64,000 nucleotides of DNA, taken from positions 28,930-92,929 of the forward strand of contig JAQGIC010000008.1 of assembly GCA_028288725.1 (NCBI GenBank). The letters run 5' to 3'. This document shows, one piece after another, positions 27,337 through 35,043 of this stretch; positions within the stretch are counted from its first letter, which is position 1; every line of letters starts with the position of its first letter. The notes under the pieces were generated by a model, which ran no database searches, was not told where the DNA came from, and saw nothing but the letters and a program-made list of their open reading frames with translations. The position numbers and the translations under genes are program-made. This stretch comes from Rhodospirillales bacterium (GTDB taxonomy: Bacteria; Pseudomonadota; Alphaproteobacteria; ATCC43930; CGMCC-115725).

Positions 27337-28449
27337 TCAAGCGGGCGATGGAGCGGCTTCTTCCAGCAATGCCATGACCGCCGACTCTTCGGCGCTCAGC
27401 CCCTCCTGCGGCCGGGCCGTGAAGCGGGCGACGAGCGCCCGGTACCGCGGCGCGAGCGTGCCGGTCATATGGCCGTCGAGCACCGTCGGGTGAATATAGC
27501 ATTTGCGGCAGATCGCCGGCGTATTGCCGAGCGCCGCCGACACCTGCCCGATCGCCTGCAGCATGGTGCGCTTGCGGGCGGCATCGCTGTCATCGACCGG
27601 CTGGGCCGCGAGGGCCATGACCGACAGATAGGTGCCGGCCCAGGTGCGGAAATCCTTGGCGGTGATCTCTTCGTCGCTGGCTTGGCGCAGGTATTCGTTG
27701 ACGTCGGCGGAGCCGACGGCGTGGCGCTGGCCGGTCTCGTCCAGATATTGGAACAGCTCCTGCCCGGGCAGGTCGCGCAGCCGGCGCACCAGCGAGACGA
27801 GCTGTCGATTGCGTACGACCACGTGCCATTTGATGCCCGACTTCGCCTGAAACGACAGCTCGACCTTGTTGCCGTCGATGCGCGCGTGTCGATTGCGCAA
27901 GGTCGTCAGGCCGAAGCTTTTGTTCTGCCTGGCATATTCCGGGTTGCCGATCCGGATGAAGGTCGTTTCCATCAGGCGCACGATGGTGGCCAGCACCTTG
28001 TCGCGCGGCAGACCGTGCTTCGCCAGATCGGCCGCCACGCGCCGGCGCAACCGCGGCAGCGCCCGGATGAAGCTCGCCACCCGCTCGTATTTGGCGGCGT
28101 CGCGGAAATTGCGCCAGGCCGGATGATAGCGATATTGCTTGCGCCCCCGCGCATCCCGCCCGCTGGCCTGGATATGGCCGTTCGGGTCCGGACAGATCCA
28201 GACATCGCGATAGGCGGGCGGCACCGCCAGCGCGCGGATCCGGGCGAGCCTGGCCGGGTCGCGGATGATCGCGCCGTCCGGATCGCGATAATACCAGCCG
28301 CGCCCGGCGCGGTGCCGGCTGATGCCCGGTGTCGCGTCGCTGACATAAAGCAGCTTGACCGTAAGGGCGACGATCTCAGTCGGCGGCTTGTCAGTTCGAG
28401 GCGGCTTATCGAGCCTGAGCTCGCCCGCCGGCAGTTTGAAGACGGCCAT
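27337..28449 (-). CDS. Poxvirus/eukaryote-type DNA topoisomerase IB
   Basis: 370 aa. Relaxes supercoils through a 3'-phosphotyrosyl intermediate. N-terminal domain with GRGWYYRDPDG and YRDVWICPDPNGHIQASGRDARGRKQYRYHP; catalytic domain with RIGNPEYARQNKSFGLTTLR, FQAKSGIKW, KDFRTWAGT, and the nucleophile Tyr in CRKCYIHP. All expected catalytic residues are visible. Bacterial members are often in stress regulons; it follows a stress-type gene 7 bp downstream and probably shares the EcfG-like promoter. Confidence 0.96.
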   Translation of the reverse strand: MAVFKLPAGELRLDKPPRTDKPPTEIVALTVKLLYVSDATPGISRHRAGRGWYYRDPDGAIIRDPARLARIRALAVPPAYRDVWICPDPNGHIQASGRDARGRKQYRYHPAWRNFRDAAKYERVASFIRALPRLRRRVAADLAKHGLPRDKVLATIVRLMETTFIRIGNPEYARQNKSFGLTTLRNRHARIDGNKVELSFQAKSGIKWHVVVRNRQLVSLVRRLRDLPGQELFQYLDETGQRHAVGSADVNEYLRQASDEEITAKDFRTWAGTYLSVMALAAQPVDDSDAARKRTMLQAIGQVSAALGNTPAICRKCYIHPTVLDGHMTGTLAPRYRALVARFTARPQEGLSAEESAVMALLEEAAPSPA

Positions 28450-28455
28450 CGGTCG

Positions 28456-28854
28456 TCAGGCGCTCGGGTCCCGGTGCCCGCGCGGACGGGGATTCTGCGC
28501 GGCGGTCGATTGAACCGCCGGCGGCAAGCTGTCGTTCATATTCCCACCATGCACCGTCGATTCCGCCGGGCCATATTCGCGCAGAATCGCATCGACTGCC
28601 GAGGCCTCGGCGAGGTCAGCCTCGACCGCGACCAGCGTCCGGCCCTGGCCGAGGCTCGCAAGATAGGGATCGATCGTCTCCGGCGGCAGCCAGTCCACCT
28701 CGATCCGTGCGGCCTCCGTGCCGGTCGGGTCGACCCGATGGACGATGGCGCCCGGAACCCGCGCCTTGACCGCACCCGCCGCCAGACCCGCGGCTTCCGC
28801 ATTGTCGAACAGCGCCACGATGGTCGCGGCCGATGTGATCGCACTCGCCGACAT
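28456..28854 (-). CDS. Hypothetical stress protein, general-stress-protein-17M-like
   Basis: 132 aa from the ATG at 28854, supported by GGGAGAA just upstream. The core (TIVALFDNAEAAGLAAGAVKA ... IEVDWLPPETIDPYLASLGQGRTLVAVEADLAEASAVDAIL) resembles the YflT/GsiB-17M heat-induced stress domain. The C-terminal 25 residues are low complexity. It sits first in a unit with topoisomerase IB and has a good EcfG-type promoter upstream. Exact function unknown. Confidence 0.75.
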   Translation of the reverse strand: MSASAITSAATIVALFDNAEAAGLAAGAVKARVPGAIVHRVDPTGTEAARIEVDWLPPETIDPYLASLGQGRTLVAVEADLAEASAVDAILREYGPAESTVHGGNMNDSLPPAVQSTAAQNPRPRGHRDPSA

Positions 28855-28884
28855 GACATTTCTCCCGGGCGACGGCCCCGAACA

Positions 28885-28911
28885 GAAACCGTTGAAGCCG
28901 CCTCGGGTTCC
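28885..28911 (-). promoter_or_regulatory. Putative EcfG (general stress sigma) promoter, minus strand
   Basis: GGAAC at 28911-28907, 16 bp spacer, then GGTTTC at 28890-28885, close to the alphaproteobacterial EcfG consensus GGAAC-N16/17-CGTT. It is about 30 bp upstream of the stress-protein start. Confidence 0.55.
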
Positions 28912-28916
28912 GCCGA

Positions 28917-28943
28917 GGAACACGCCTCGACGGCTGCGTGTTA
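28917..28943 (+). promoter_or_regulatory. Putative EcfG promoter, plus strand
   Basis: GGAAC at 28917-28921 followed after 18 bp by GTTA (28940-28943). Slightly long spacing. It would drive the DUF2934 gene, divergent from the minus-strand site. Confidence 0.4.
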
Positions 28944-28982
28944 TCCGGTCAGACGACGGCCCCATCCGGAGCGGAGCAAACC

Positions 28983-29318
28983 ATGACCGACACCTATGAC
29001 GCCTACGAAGAGCGGGTTCGCGCCCGGGCCCATGAGATCTGGGTCCGCGAAGGCAAGCCCGACGGCCGGGCCGAAGACCATTGGGCGCTCGCCCGCGAGG
29101 AGGTTTCTGAAGAGGAAGGCATCCCAAACTCGCTGAAGCCGATCGAACCGGAGGGGCCGATCGCCGAACCGCTGCTGGCGGTCGAAAGCCTGGGCGACCT
29201 GCCCGGCCGCCTGTCGGACCAGGGCGAGAGGCAGGACTATCCGGTGCGCCGCAAAGCGCCGAAGGCCACGGCCGACGCGACCAAGCCTTCCTCGAAGCGG
29301 AAATCTGTCGCCCTGTGA
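28983..29318 (+). CDS. DUF2934-family protein
   Basis: 111 aa. N-terminal DUF2934 motif EERVRARAHEIWVREGKPDGRAEDHWALAREEV (about 8-41), then an acidic linker and a Lys/Arg/Thr-rich tail. Members are small alphaproteobacterial proteins often found with stress or osmotic genes; biochemical role unknown. ATG at 28983 preceded by GGAGCGGAG. Divergent from the 28456 gene across a region with two GGAAC elements. Confidence 0.88.
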   Translation: MTDTYDAYEERVRARAHEIWVREGKPDGRAEDHWALAREEVSEEEGIPNSLKPIEPEGPIAEPLLAVESLGDLPGRLSDQGERQDYPVRRKAPKATADATKPSSKRKSVAL

Positions 29319-29320
29319 CG

Positions 29321-29428
29321 CTAGAGTATCCGTTCAACCGCTGCGGTTTGATCGATGAATCACTCTAAATATCTGGTTTAGAGGGCGATTCAAACACGAG
29401 GCCGAGTTGTCCTCATCTCATCGCGTTA
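29321..29428. repeat. Family A palindromic repeat, copy 3 (degenerate)
   Basis: Starts CTAGAGTATCC, contains TCAACCG-CTG-CGGTTTGA (imperfect H1), TCTAAATATCTGGTTTAGAGGGCGATTC spacer and a degenerate H2 ending CCTCATCTCATCGCGTTAA. The final TAA (reverse strand) is the stop of the orphan ABC gene. Between convergent genes. Confidence 0.8.
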
Positions 29429-30430
29429 ATCGGCCACCAGCGCCGGACCGGGCGGGCTGTCCGCCCCGCCGAGCTGGTAGTCGACCGCATCGCGCATCAG
29501 CCGGTACTTCACCTGGTTCAGGTTCACGTCGCGGAAGTAATTCACCAGATCGCCCCAGGGATCGGCCATCTTGCCGATGCCCGAGATGAAGGCGACGATG
29601 CCGCCGACCTCCAGCTCGCCTGCATGAACCAGCCAACCGCCGACCAGCAGCGCCGCGATGATCTGCAGCTGGGTGCTGAGATTCATCAGGAAGTTCATGG
29701 AGAACTTGAGCTTCAGAATGCCGACGTTGAGGTGGAATACCCGCTCGATCCGTTCGTCGTCGCGCAGATCGTCGGCATCGAGATCATCCTCGGCGGGGCG
29801 GCCCACCACGCTGATGCTGAGGCGCCGAATGATCTTCACCCGCTTCTTCGTCCGCCGGTTCATCGACCGCTGCATCAAGGGCACGAAGATCAGCTGGGGA
29901 ACGAACAGGCCCAGCGCCGAGAGGCCCATACGCCAATCGACATGGACCATATAGCCGAGCACCGACGCCAGAATGCCGATCTCGAGCAGCGGTTCGGAGA
30001 TGGCACCGCCGACGAAGCCGCCGATCGGCTCGACCTCGGAGACGACCATGGACGCTTGTATGCCGGTCGCTTCCGAGCTGCTCGACGCATCGGAGGCGGA
30101 ACTGGACAGCAGGCGGACCCGATGGCGCAGGTCTCGCGTCGCCCATTCGCCGACCCAGCCCCGATAGACATTCAGGATCAGCTTGGTGCCGCCCTGCAAT
30201 AGAACGGCGCCCAGATAGCCGCCGCACAGCACGACGATCATCTGGTATTCGCGATGCTTGACCAGATCGTTGATGACCCGGCGCTGGATTTCCAGCGGTA
30301 CGATTTCCAGCAGGAACACGGCGATCGTCAGCAGCGCGATGCCGATCTGATGGCGGCCGGTCGCCCGGATGACATAGCCAAAGAGGCCGCGATGGAGCCG
30401 GATCGCGGTTTCGTCGAGCGGTTGGGGCAC
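29426..30430 (-). CDS. ABC-transporter transmembrane domain without ATPase
   Basis: 334 aa. About five to six hydrophobic segments arranged like the type-1 exporter membrane domain (ATGRHQIGIALLTIAVFLLEIVPLEIQRRVINDLV, LQGGTKLILNVYRGWVGEWATRDLRHRV). The nucleotide-binding domain that normally follows is missing and the gene ends normally, with no ATPase gene adjacent. Such stand-alone domains occur as annotated proteins in alphaproteobacteria. Partner and substrate are unknown; it could be an inactive scaffold. Confidence 0.8.
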   Translation of the reverse strand: MPQPLDETAIRLHRGLFGYVIRATGRHQIGIALLTIAVFLLEIVPLEIQRRVINDLVKHREYQMIVVLCGGYLGAVLLQGGTKLILNVYRGWVGEWATRDLRHRVRLLSSSASDASSSSEATGIQASMVVSEVEPIGGFVGGAISEPLLEIGILASVLGYMVHVDWRMGLSALGLFVPQLIFVPLMQRSMNRRTKKRVKIIRRLSISVVGRPAEDDLDADDLRDDERIERVFHLNVGILKLKFSMNFLMNLSTQLQIIAALLVGGWLVHAGELEVGGIVAFISGIGKMADPWGDLVNYFRDVNLNQVKYRLMRDAVDYQLGGADSPPGPALVAD

Positions 30431-30574
30431 GGGACGGGAATCTCCGGAACAAGGGGCAAGGGCTTTCGATCAACACTCAACACCCGGTTACGTTCGCAAA
30501 TGCCACGGAACCCACGGCGGGGGCGAAGAATTCCTTCTGATAGCGGCCCATCACTTGTCACAGGAGAGCAGGCC

Positions 30575-30781
30575 ATGCCGGAAAGATATCCCCCGAAGCT
30601 CGCGACGGAAGACGCCCGCCAGGGCGAAACCAGCGGCCATATGCGCGTCGTGCTGACGCTGTCGTTCATCGGCGCCGTCATCGTGCTCGCGGCCTTGCTG
30701 GTCTGGTGGTCGAAGGTCGGACAGAACCATCTGCCCGCCGCAGTCGCGGCCCCGCCCGCGATCAGCCAGCCAGCCCATTAA
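30575..30781 (+). CDS. Small single-pass membrane protein
   Basis: 68 aa with one transmembrane helix (about 25-46, VVLTLSFIGAVIVLAALLVWW) between charged N-terminal and Pro/Ala-rich C-terminal parts. GGAG lies just upstream of the ATG at 30575. Followed 23 bp later by the PfpI gene. No family recognised. Confidence 0.7.
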   Translation: MPERYPPKLATEDARQGETSGHMRVVLTLSFIGAVIVLAALLVWWSKVGQNHLPAAVAAPPAISQPAH

Positions 30782-30804
30782 CCCCAGCCCGAGGAGACTG
30801 ACTC

Positions 30805-31356
30805 ATGGCCAATGAACTGGCAGGCAAACACATCGCCATCCTGGCAACCGACGGGTTCGAACAGAGCGAACTCACAGAGCCGCGCAAGGCGCTCATCGCC
30901 GCCGGCGCCTCGGTCGACATCGTGGCGCCCCAGGCAGGCCGGATCCAGGGCATGCGGCATCACGACAAGGGCGACCGGGTGACGGTCGACAAGCCATTGG
31001 ACCAGGCCGACGCCGACGCCTACGAGGCCCTGGTGTTGCCGGGCGGTGTCGCCAACCCCGATACGCTGCGGACCGACGAACGGGCCGTCGCCTTCGTGCG
31101 CGCCTTCGCGACGGCGGGCAAGCCGATCGCCGCGATCTGCCACGGCCCCTGGACGCTGATCGAAGCGGAGGCGGTCCAGGGCAGAACACTTACCTCCTGG
31201 CCGTCGCTCAAGACCGATCTTCGCAACGCCGGCGCCGAATGGGTCGACCAGGAAGTGGTCGTCGATCACGGTCTGGTCACCAGCCGCAAGCCGGACGATC
31301 TGCCCGCCTTCTGCGCCAAGATGATCGAAGAATTTCGCGAAGGCAGCCACGCCTGA
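30805..31356 (+). CDS. DJ-1/PfpI-family protein
   Basis: 183 aa. Nucleophile-elbow Cys112 in AAICHGPW, early TDGFEQSEL with the conserved Glu, and VLPGGVANPDTLR. Members include glyoxalases/deglycases and peptidase-like stress proteins; the closest group is the PfpI/YhbO type. Second gene of a short plus-strand unit of stress-type small proteins (30575-32222). Confidence 0.94.
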   Translation: MANELAGKHIAILATDGFEQSELTEPRKALIAAGASVDIVAPQAGRIQGMRHHDKGDRVTVDKPLDQADADAYEALVLPGGVANPDTLRTDERAVAFVRAFATAGKPIAAICHGPWTLIEAEAVQGRTLTSWPSLKTDLRNAGAEWVDQEVVVDHGLVTSRKPDDLPAFCAKMIEEFREGSHA

Positions 31357-31383
31357 AACAGCCAACCGGATCGGAGGTGTGTC

Positions 31384-31698
31384 ATGCCCCGGGGCGATAA
31401 ATCGAAATACACCGACAAGCAGGAACGCAAGGCCGACCATATCGCCGAAAGCTACGAGCAGCGCGGCGTGTCGGAAGGGGAGGCCGAGCGTCGCGCCTGG
31501 GCCACCGTCAATAAGGAAAGCGGGGGCGGCAACAAGAGCGGATCGGGCCGCGGCCATGCGGAGAACCATGCCTCTTCGCGCAAGGGCGGCAAGATCGGCG
31601 GGAAGGCCGCCGCGTCGCGCACGGCCGCAGAGCGATCGGCATCAGCCAAGAAAGCGGCCGAGACCCGCAAGCGCAACGCCGAGCATCACACGCATTAA
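31384..31698 (+). CDS. KGG-motif small basic protein (often annotated plasmid stabilization protein)
   Basis: 104 aa, strongly hydrophilic: YTDKQERKADHIAESYEQRGVSEGEAERRAWATVNKE, then ASSRKGGKIGGKAAASRTA and a His-rich end. The first half resembles a short helical domain common to soil proteobacteria, the second half the stress-type KGG repeat. No biochemical function is established for it. GGAGGTG lies upstream of the ATG. Confidence 0.85.
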   Translation: MPRGDKSKYTDKQERKADHIAESYEQRGVSEGEAERRAWATVNKESGGGNKSGSGRGHAENHASSRKGGKIGGKAAASRTAAERSASAKKAAETRKRNAEHHTH

Positions 31699-31769
31699 GC
31701 TCAGTCTCCAAGCAACCGGGAGCGGGTCGAAAGACTTGTTGTTCCTGATAGAAAACAGGAGGACGCCCC

Positions 31770-32222
31770 ATGGCATCGACGCAGCACGACCTTGATATCC
31801 TCAACAATCTGATCGAGGTGACGCTCGACAGCGCGCACGGTTACGAGGATGCCGCCAAGGATACGCGCAACCCGTATTTCAAGACGCTGTTCGGCAAGCG
31901 CGCGATCGAGCGCAAGCAGGTCACGGCCGAACTGCAGACCGAGGTGCGCCGCCTGCTGGGCGGCAAGCCGGCCCAGTCGGGCACGACCGCCGGCAAGGCC
32001 CACCGCGCCTTCATGAACCTGAAGGCCGCCGTCACCGGCAGCGACAAGGGCATCGTCAATTCGGTCGAATCCGGCGAGGATCATATCAAGAAGGAATATG
32101 ACGAGGCGCTGGCCGATCAGGCTCTGTCCATGCCGGCACTCGACCTGGTGCGTCGCATGTATGTCTCCATCCGAGCCGGACATGACGAGATGCGCGAGTT
32201 GAAGCACCATATGGAAGTCTAA
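31770..32222 (+). CDS. PA2169-family four-helix-bundle protein (DUF2383)
   Basis: 150 aa. LDILNNLIEVTLDSAHGYEDAAKDTRNPYFKTLFGKRAIER at the N-terminus is the family signature, a ferritin-like helical bundle with Glu/His residues spaced for possible metal binding (EDAAKD, HDEMRELKHH). Family function is unclear, linked to stress. ATG at 31770 preceded by AGGAGG. Last gene of the stress unit. Confidence 0.93.
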   Translation: MASTQHDLDILNNLIEVTLDSAHGYEDAAKDTRNPYFKTLFGKRAIERKQVTAELQTEVRRLLGGKPAQSGTTAGKAHRAFMNLKAAVTGSDKGIVNSVESGEDHIKKEYDEALADQALSMPALDLVRRMYVSIRAGHDEMRELKHHMEV

Positions 32223-32279
32223 GCGTTTAAAGCGTACGGCGGCGGATACGACACCCTCGGTGTCGGCCGCCGCCAAGCG

Positions 32280-32708
32280 TCACCGTCCCCGCTTCGCGGC
32301 CAGGATATCGGCGAAGAAGCCCCGGACGGTCTCGACCGCGCGCAACCCGTCATGCGCCATCCCGGCGACGAGATCGAATTGCACTGCGATGCCGGCCGCC
32401 ACGAACGAGCGGCGCAGGTTGCCCGGCCGTTCCAGCCGGGTCTTGCCGGCGCCGTTGGCGCCGGGCGTCGAATGCTTGCCGCCCTCGCGGTGGGTGATTT
32501 CCCAGGTTTCCAGATCGGCACCGCCGACGACCATCTACACCTGGACTTTCGCCATGGTATCCGGATCGACCGCGATGCCGAAGCGCGCCTGAACATCGCG
32601 CGTGCCGACCCACCAATCGCGCGTCAGATCCAATAGCGTGACGGAGCCCGGCGCCCCGATCGAGGCCGCCCAGAGCCGGTCCGGATGCAGCATCAGGAAG
32701 CGATGGGT
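32280..32708 (-). pseudogene. C-terminal remnant of an alpha/beta hydrolase, with premature TAG
   Basis: Reading from 32705 downwards gives HRFLMLHPDRLWAASIGAPG, then a WWVGTRD region and TMAKVQV, immediately followed by an in-frame TAG and then MVVGGADLETWEITHREGGK to the end at 32280. This is the C-terminal half of a depolymerase-like alpha/beta hydrolase, without its nucleophile region, and interrupted by one stop codon. The 5' part is replaced at about 32706-32719 by another gene remnant in the opposite direction. Confidence 0.75.
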
Positions 32709-32715
32709 TTTGGTG

Positions 32716-33041
32716 CCGGGTCTTCACGGCGTGGTGCTGACCTCAAGCGTGACGCGCGACCCGCCACAAGACCCGGGCAGCGTCTTCGCGATCGATCTCA
32801 GCCGCATCACTCTGCCCACGCTCTTGATCAATCATCGCGACGATGGCTGCTTCGTGGCCGTCCCGGCCGACGCCCCCCGGCTGCTGGAGGCCTTGTCCCG
32901 GGCGCCGGCCAAGCAGGCGCTGCTCTATGACGGGGCGCCCCCGGCCCGCACCAGGTGTGCGAAGCCCTGTCGGTCCACGGCTACTACGGCATCGAGCCCC
33001 AGGTCGTGATCGGTATCGCGGATTGGATTGCGCAGCATTGA
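32716..33041 (+). pseudogene. C-terminal remnant of a second alpha/beta hydrolase, frameshifted
   Basis: From about 32719 the frame reads LHGVVLTSSVTRDPP ... FAIDLSRITLPTLLINHRDDGC, the C-terminal part of a different hydrolase family. At a run of C residues near 32937-32941 the frame shifts; another frame continues GPHQVCEALSVHGYYGIEPQ and ends IADWIAQH at 33041, with the expected catalytic His region. No start or N-terminal half exists. One missing C could be a sequencing error, but the truncation is real. Confidence 0.75.
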
Positions 33042-33135
33042 GCGCGGTATCCTTGTCGGCAACGCCGCCAACCGGCTAGTCTGGCACGCCAAAAAACGGC
33101 CGACCGGCCGAATGATAAAAACAGGGAGGACCTCG

Positions 33136-34332
33136 ATGTCCGCATTCACCAAAGCCTTGACCATGGCTGGGCTTGGCCTGGCATTGCTGACGCCGCTCGA
33201 CGCCGGAGCCGACCTGCTCGTCGTCGCCAATGACGAAAAGCTGGTCTGGGACGATGCCGGCAAGCCGGTCTACAAGGCGCCGGGCAATGACACGGTCACG
33301 ATCCTGGATCTGGCCAAGCCGGCGCGGCCGGTGACGATCGCGACGTTCAAGCTGGAGAACACCGTGATCGGCCCGCCGACCAATCTCGCCATCACGCCGG
33401 ACCAGCATCTGGCGCTGGTCGCCAATTCGCTGCATTGGATCGATGACGGCGCCGGCGGCTGGAAGGGCGTGCCCGATACCAAGCTCTATGTCATCGACCT
33501 TGCCGCCAAGCCGGCAGTGCAAATGGCGACGATCGAGGTCGGCAAGCAGCCGTCGGGCCTCGCCATCAACCGCAAGGGCGACCTGTGCCTGATCGCCAAC
33601 CGCGTCGACAATACCGTGAGCGTGCTGTCGATCTCGGGCAAGGAGGTGAAACTGATCGACACGGTGGCACTCGCCGCTGCCGGCGCGCCCAATGAACAGC
33701 TGGCAGCCATCGCGATCACGCCCGACGGCAAACAGGCGCTCGTGGTCAAGGCGGCAACCGGCAAGGTGGCGCTCCTGAAGATCGACGGGCAGAAGGTGAC
33801 CTATGCCAATTACGACATGAACGTCGGCATCTTCCCCTACAACGTCAAGATCCCGCCCGGCGGCCAGATCGGCATCGTCAACGTCAACGGCAATGGCGGC
33901 GCGTCCGACGGCCAGGTCGACACGGTCGCGATCGTCGACATGAAGGCAAACCCGCCCCATGTGATTGATCAGGTCGTCGTTGGCGATGGACCCGAAGGCC
34001 TTGCGGTCAGCCCGACCGGCAAGCTCGCCGTCTCGGTCATCCTCGACGGCGCCGGCAACGTGCCCAAGGCCGCGTTCTTCCATCACGGCCATTCCTATCT
34101 CGCCATCCTGAAGCTCGACGGCAAGAAAGTGACCAAGGTCGGCGAGGCACCGGTCGGCCAGCTGGCCGAAGGCATCGCGTTCAGCGCCGACGGCAGATAT
34201 CTCTACGTCGGCAACTATCTCGACGCCGATATCGCCGTGTTCAAGGTCGAGGGCACCAAGCTGACCAAGCTCGGCGCCAACCTCAGGACGCCGGGCCAGC
34301 ATCCGGCGGCGATGCGGGGCAGCACGCCTTAA
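33136..34332 (+). CDS. Secreted YVTN/YncE-like beta-propeller protein
   Basis: 398 aa. Signal peptide about 1-25 (ALTMAGLGLALLTPLDAGA) then at least five propeller blades of the YVTN/lactonase type: VTILDLAKPARPVTIATF, LYVIDLAAKPAVQMATIEVGKQPSG, ANRVDNTVSVLSI, VIDQVVVGDGPEGLAVSPTGKLA, ADGRYLYVGNYLDADIAVFKVEG. AGGGAGGA upstream of the ATG at 33136 fixes the start. Probably periplasmic; ligand or enzymatic activity unknown. Confidence 0.9.
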   Translation: MSAFTKALTMAGLGLALLTPLDAGADLLVVANDEKLVWDDAGKPVYKAPGNDTVTILDLAKPARPVTIATFKLENTVIGPPTNLAITPDQHLALVANSLHWIDDGAGGWKGVPDTKLYVIDLAAKPAVQMATIEVGKQPSGLAINRKGDLCLIANRVDNTVSVLSISGKEVKLIDTVALAAAGAPNEQLAAIAITPDGKQALVVKAATGKVALLKIDGQKVTYANYDMNVGIFPYNVKIPPGGQIGIVNVNGNGGASDGQVDTVAIVDMKANPPHVIDQVVVGDGPEGLAVSPTGKLAVSVILDGAGNVPKAAFFHHGHSYLAILKLDGKKVTKVGEAPVGQLAEGIAFSADGRYLYVGNYLDADIAVFKVEGTKLTKLGANLRTPGQHPAAMRGSTP

Positions 34333-34336
34333 ATCT

Positions 34337-34371
34337 CATCCCTCTCCCGCCGTTCGCGGGAAAGGGATGCC
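34337..34371. repeat. Family C hairpin, CCCTCTCCCG...CGGGAAAGGG
   Basis: CCCTCTCCCGCCGTTCGCGGGAAAGGG type inverted repeat (given in parts: arm CCTCTCCCGC, arm GCGGGAAAGG) between the convergent beta-propeller and AAA genes. Likely terminator-like dispersed repeat; related arms occur at 38680-38765. Confidence 0.6.
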
Positions 34372-34373
34372 CG

Positions 34374-35000
34374 TCACGCGCCGAACTCGTCCAACACCGC
34401 CTGCGGCAGCGGTTCGTCGAAATCGTCGCCGAGTTCCGTCACGCCCCGCGCATTCGCCGGCGAGCGGGGGATGACGTGTAAGATCCGCTGCACTCGCTCC
34501 ATCACGCTTCCCGGTGCGATCCGGATGCAGCGATAGCCGAACGCGCGATAGGTCTCCTCATGGACCCGCTCGAAGCGCAACGCGTCTTCGAAGCTGATCC
34601 GCCGCGCCTCGGTCGCCGTGCAGAAACCCAGATTGTCGATGAAGAACACGTCGGCCTCATAGACGCGCTCGCGCTCGATCCGCGCCATCTCTTCAATCAA
34701 CGAGATCGACGGTGAATAGCCCAGGAACAGAGCGAGCGCGTAGGTGCAGACCGGCGAGCGGTCGAAGAACTGCACAGGCGTCGGTAGGCCGGCCATGCGT
34801 TCCTGGCGCCGGCGCTGCAGCGTTGCGATCCGGTCGATGAAATCCGGTTGGCGCTAGGGTTCGGCGATGCCTTCGACTTGGTCGAGCGCAATGATATCGG
34901 TCGCCGCCTCCTCGACGACGGCGTGCCCCAGCACCTCCAGCCGGCGGACGATGGATGTCTTCCCGGCGCCGGGCGTGCCGGTCAGGATGTAGCGGCGCAT
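34374..35000 (-). pseudogene. AAA-family ATPase gene with a premature amber codon
   Basis: From the ATG at 35000 (GGGAA upstream) the reading is MRRYILTGTPGAGKTSIVRR with an intact P-loop, then HAVVEEAATDIIALDQVEGIAEP, a TAG at 34856-34854, and RQPDFIDRIATLQRRRQERM running on in the same frame to 34374. The family normally has a Trp (TGG) where the TAG stands, so a single G-to-A change is enough. Total length would be 208 aa, normal for this NadR-like AAA_28 group. Everything else looks intact, suggesting a recent mutation, an error or readthrough. Confidence 0.8.
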
Positions 35001-35043
35001 GGAGTTCCCTTTGCTCTGCGGGGACGGCGGAGTCCGACTGCAC

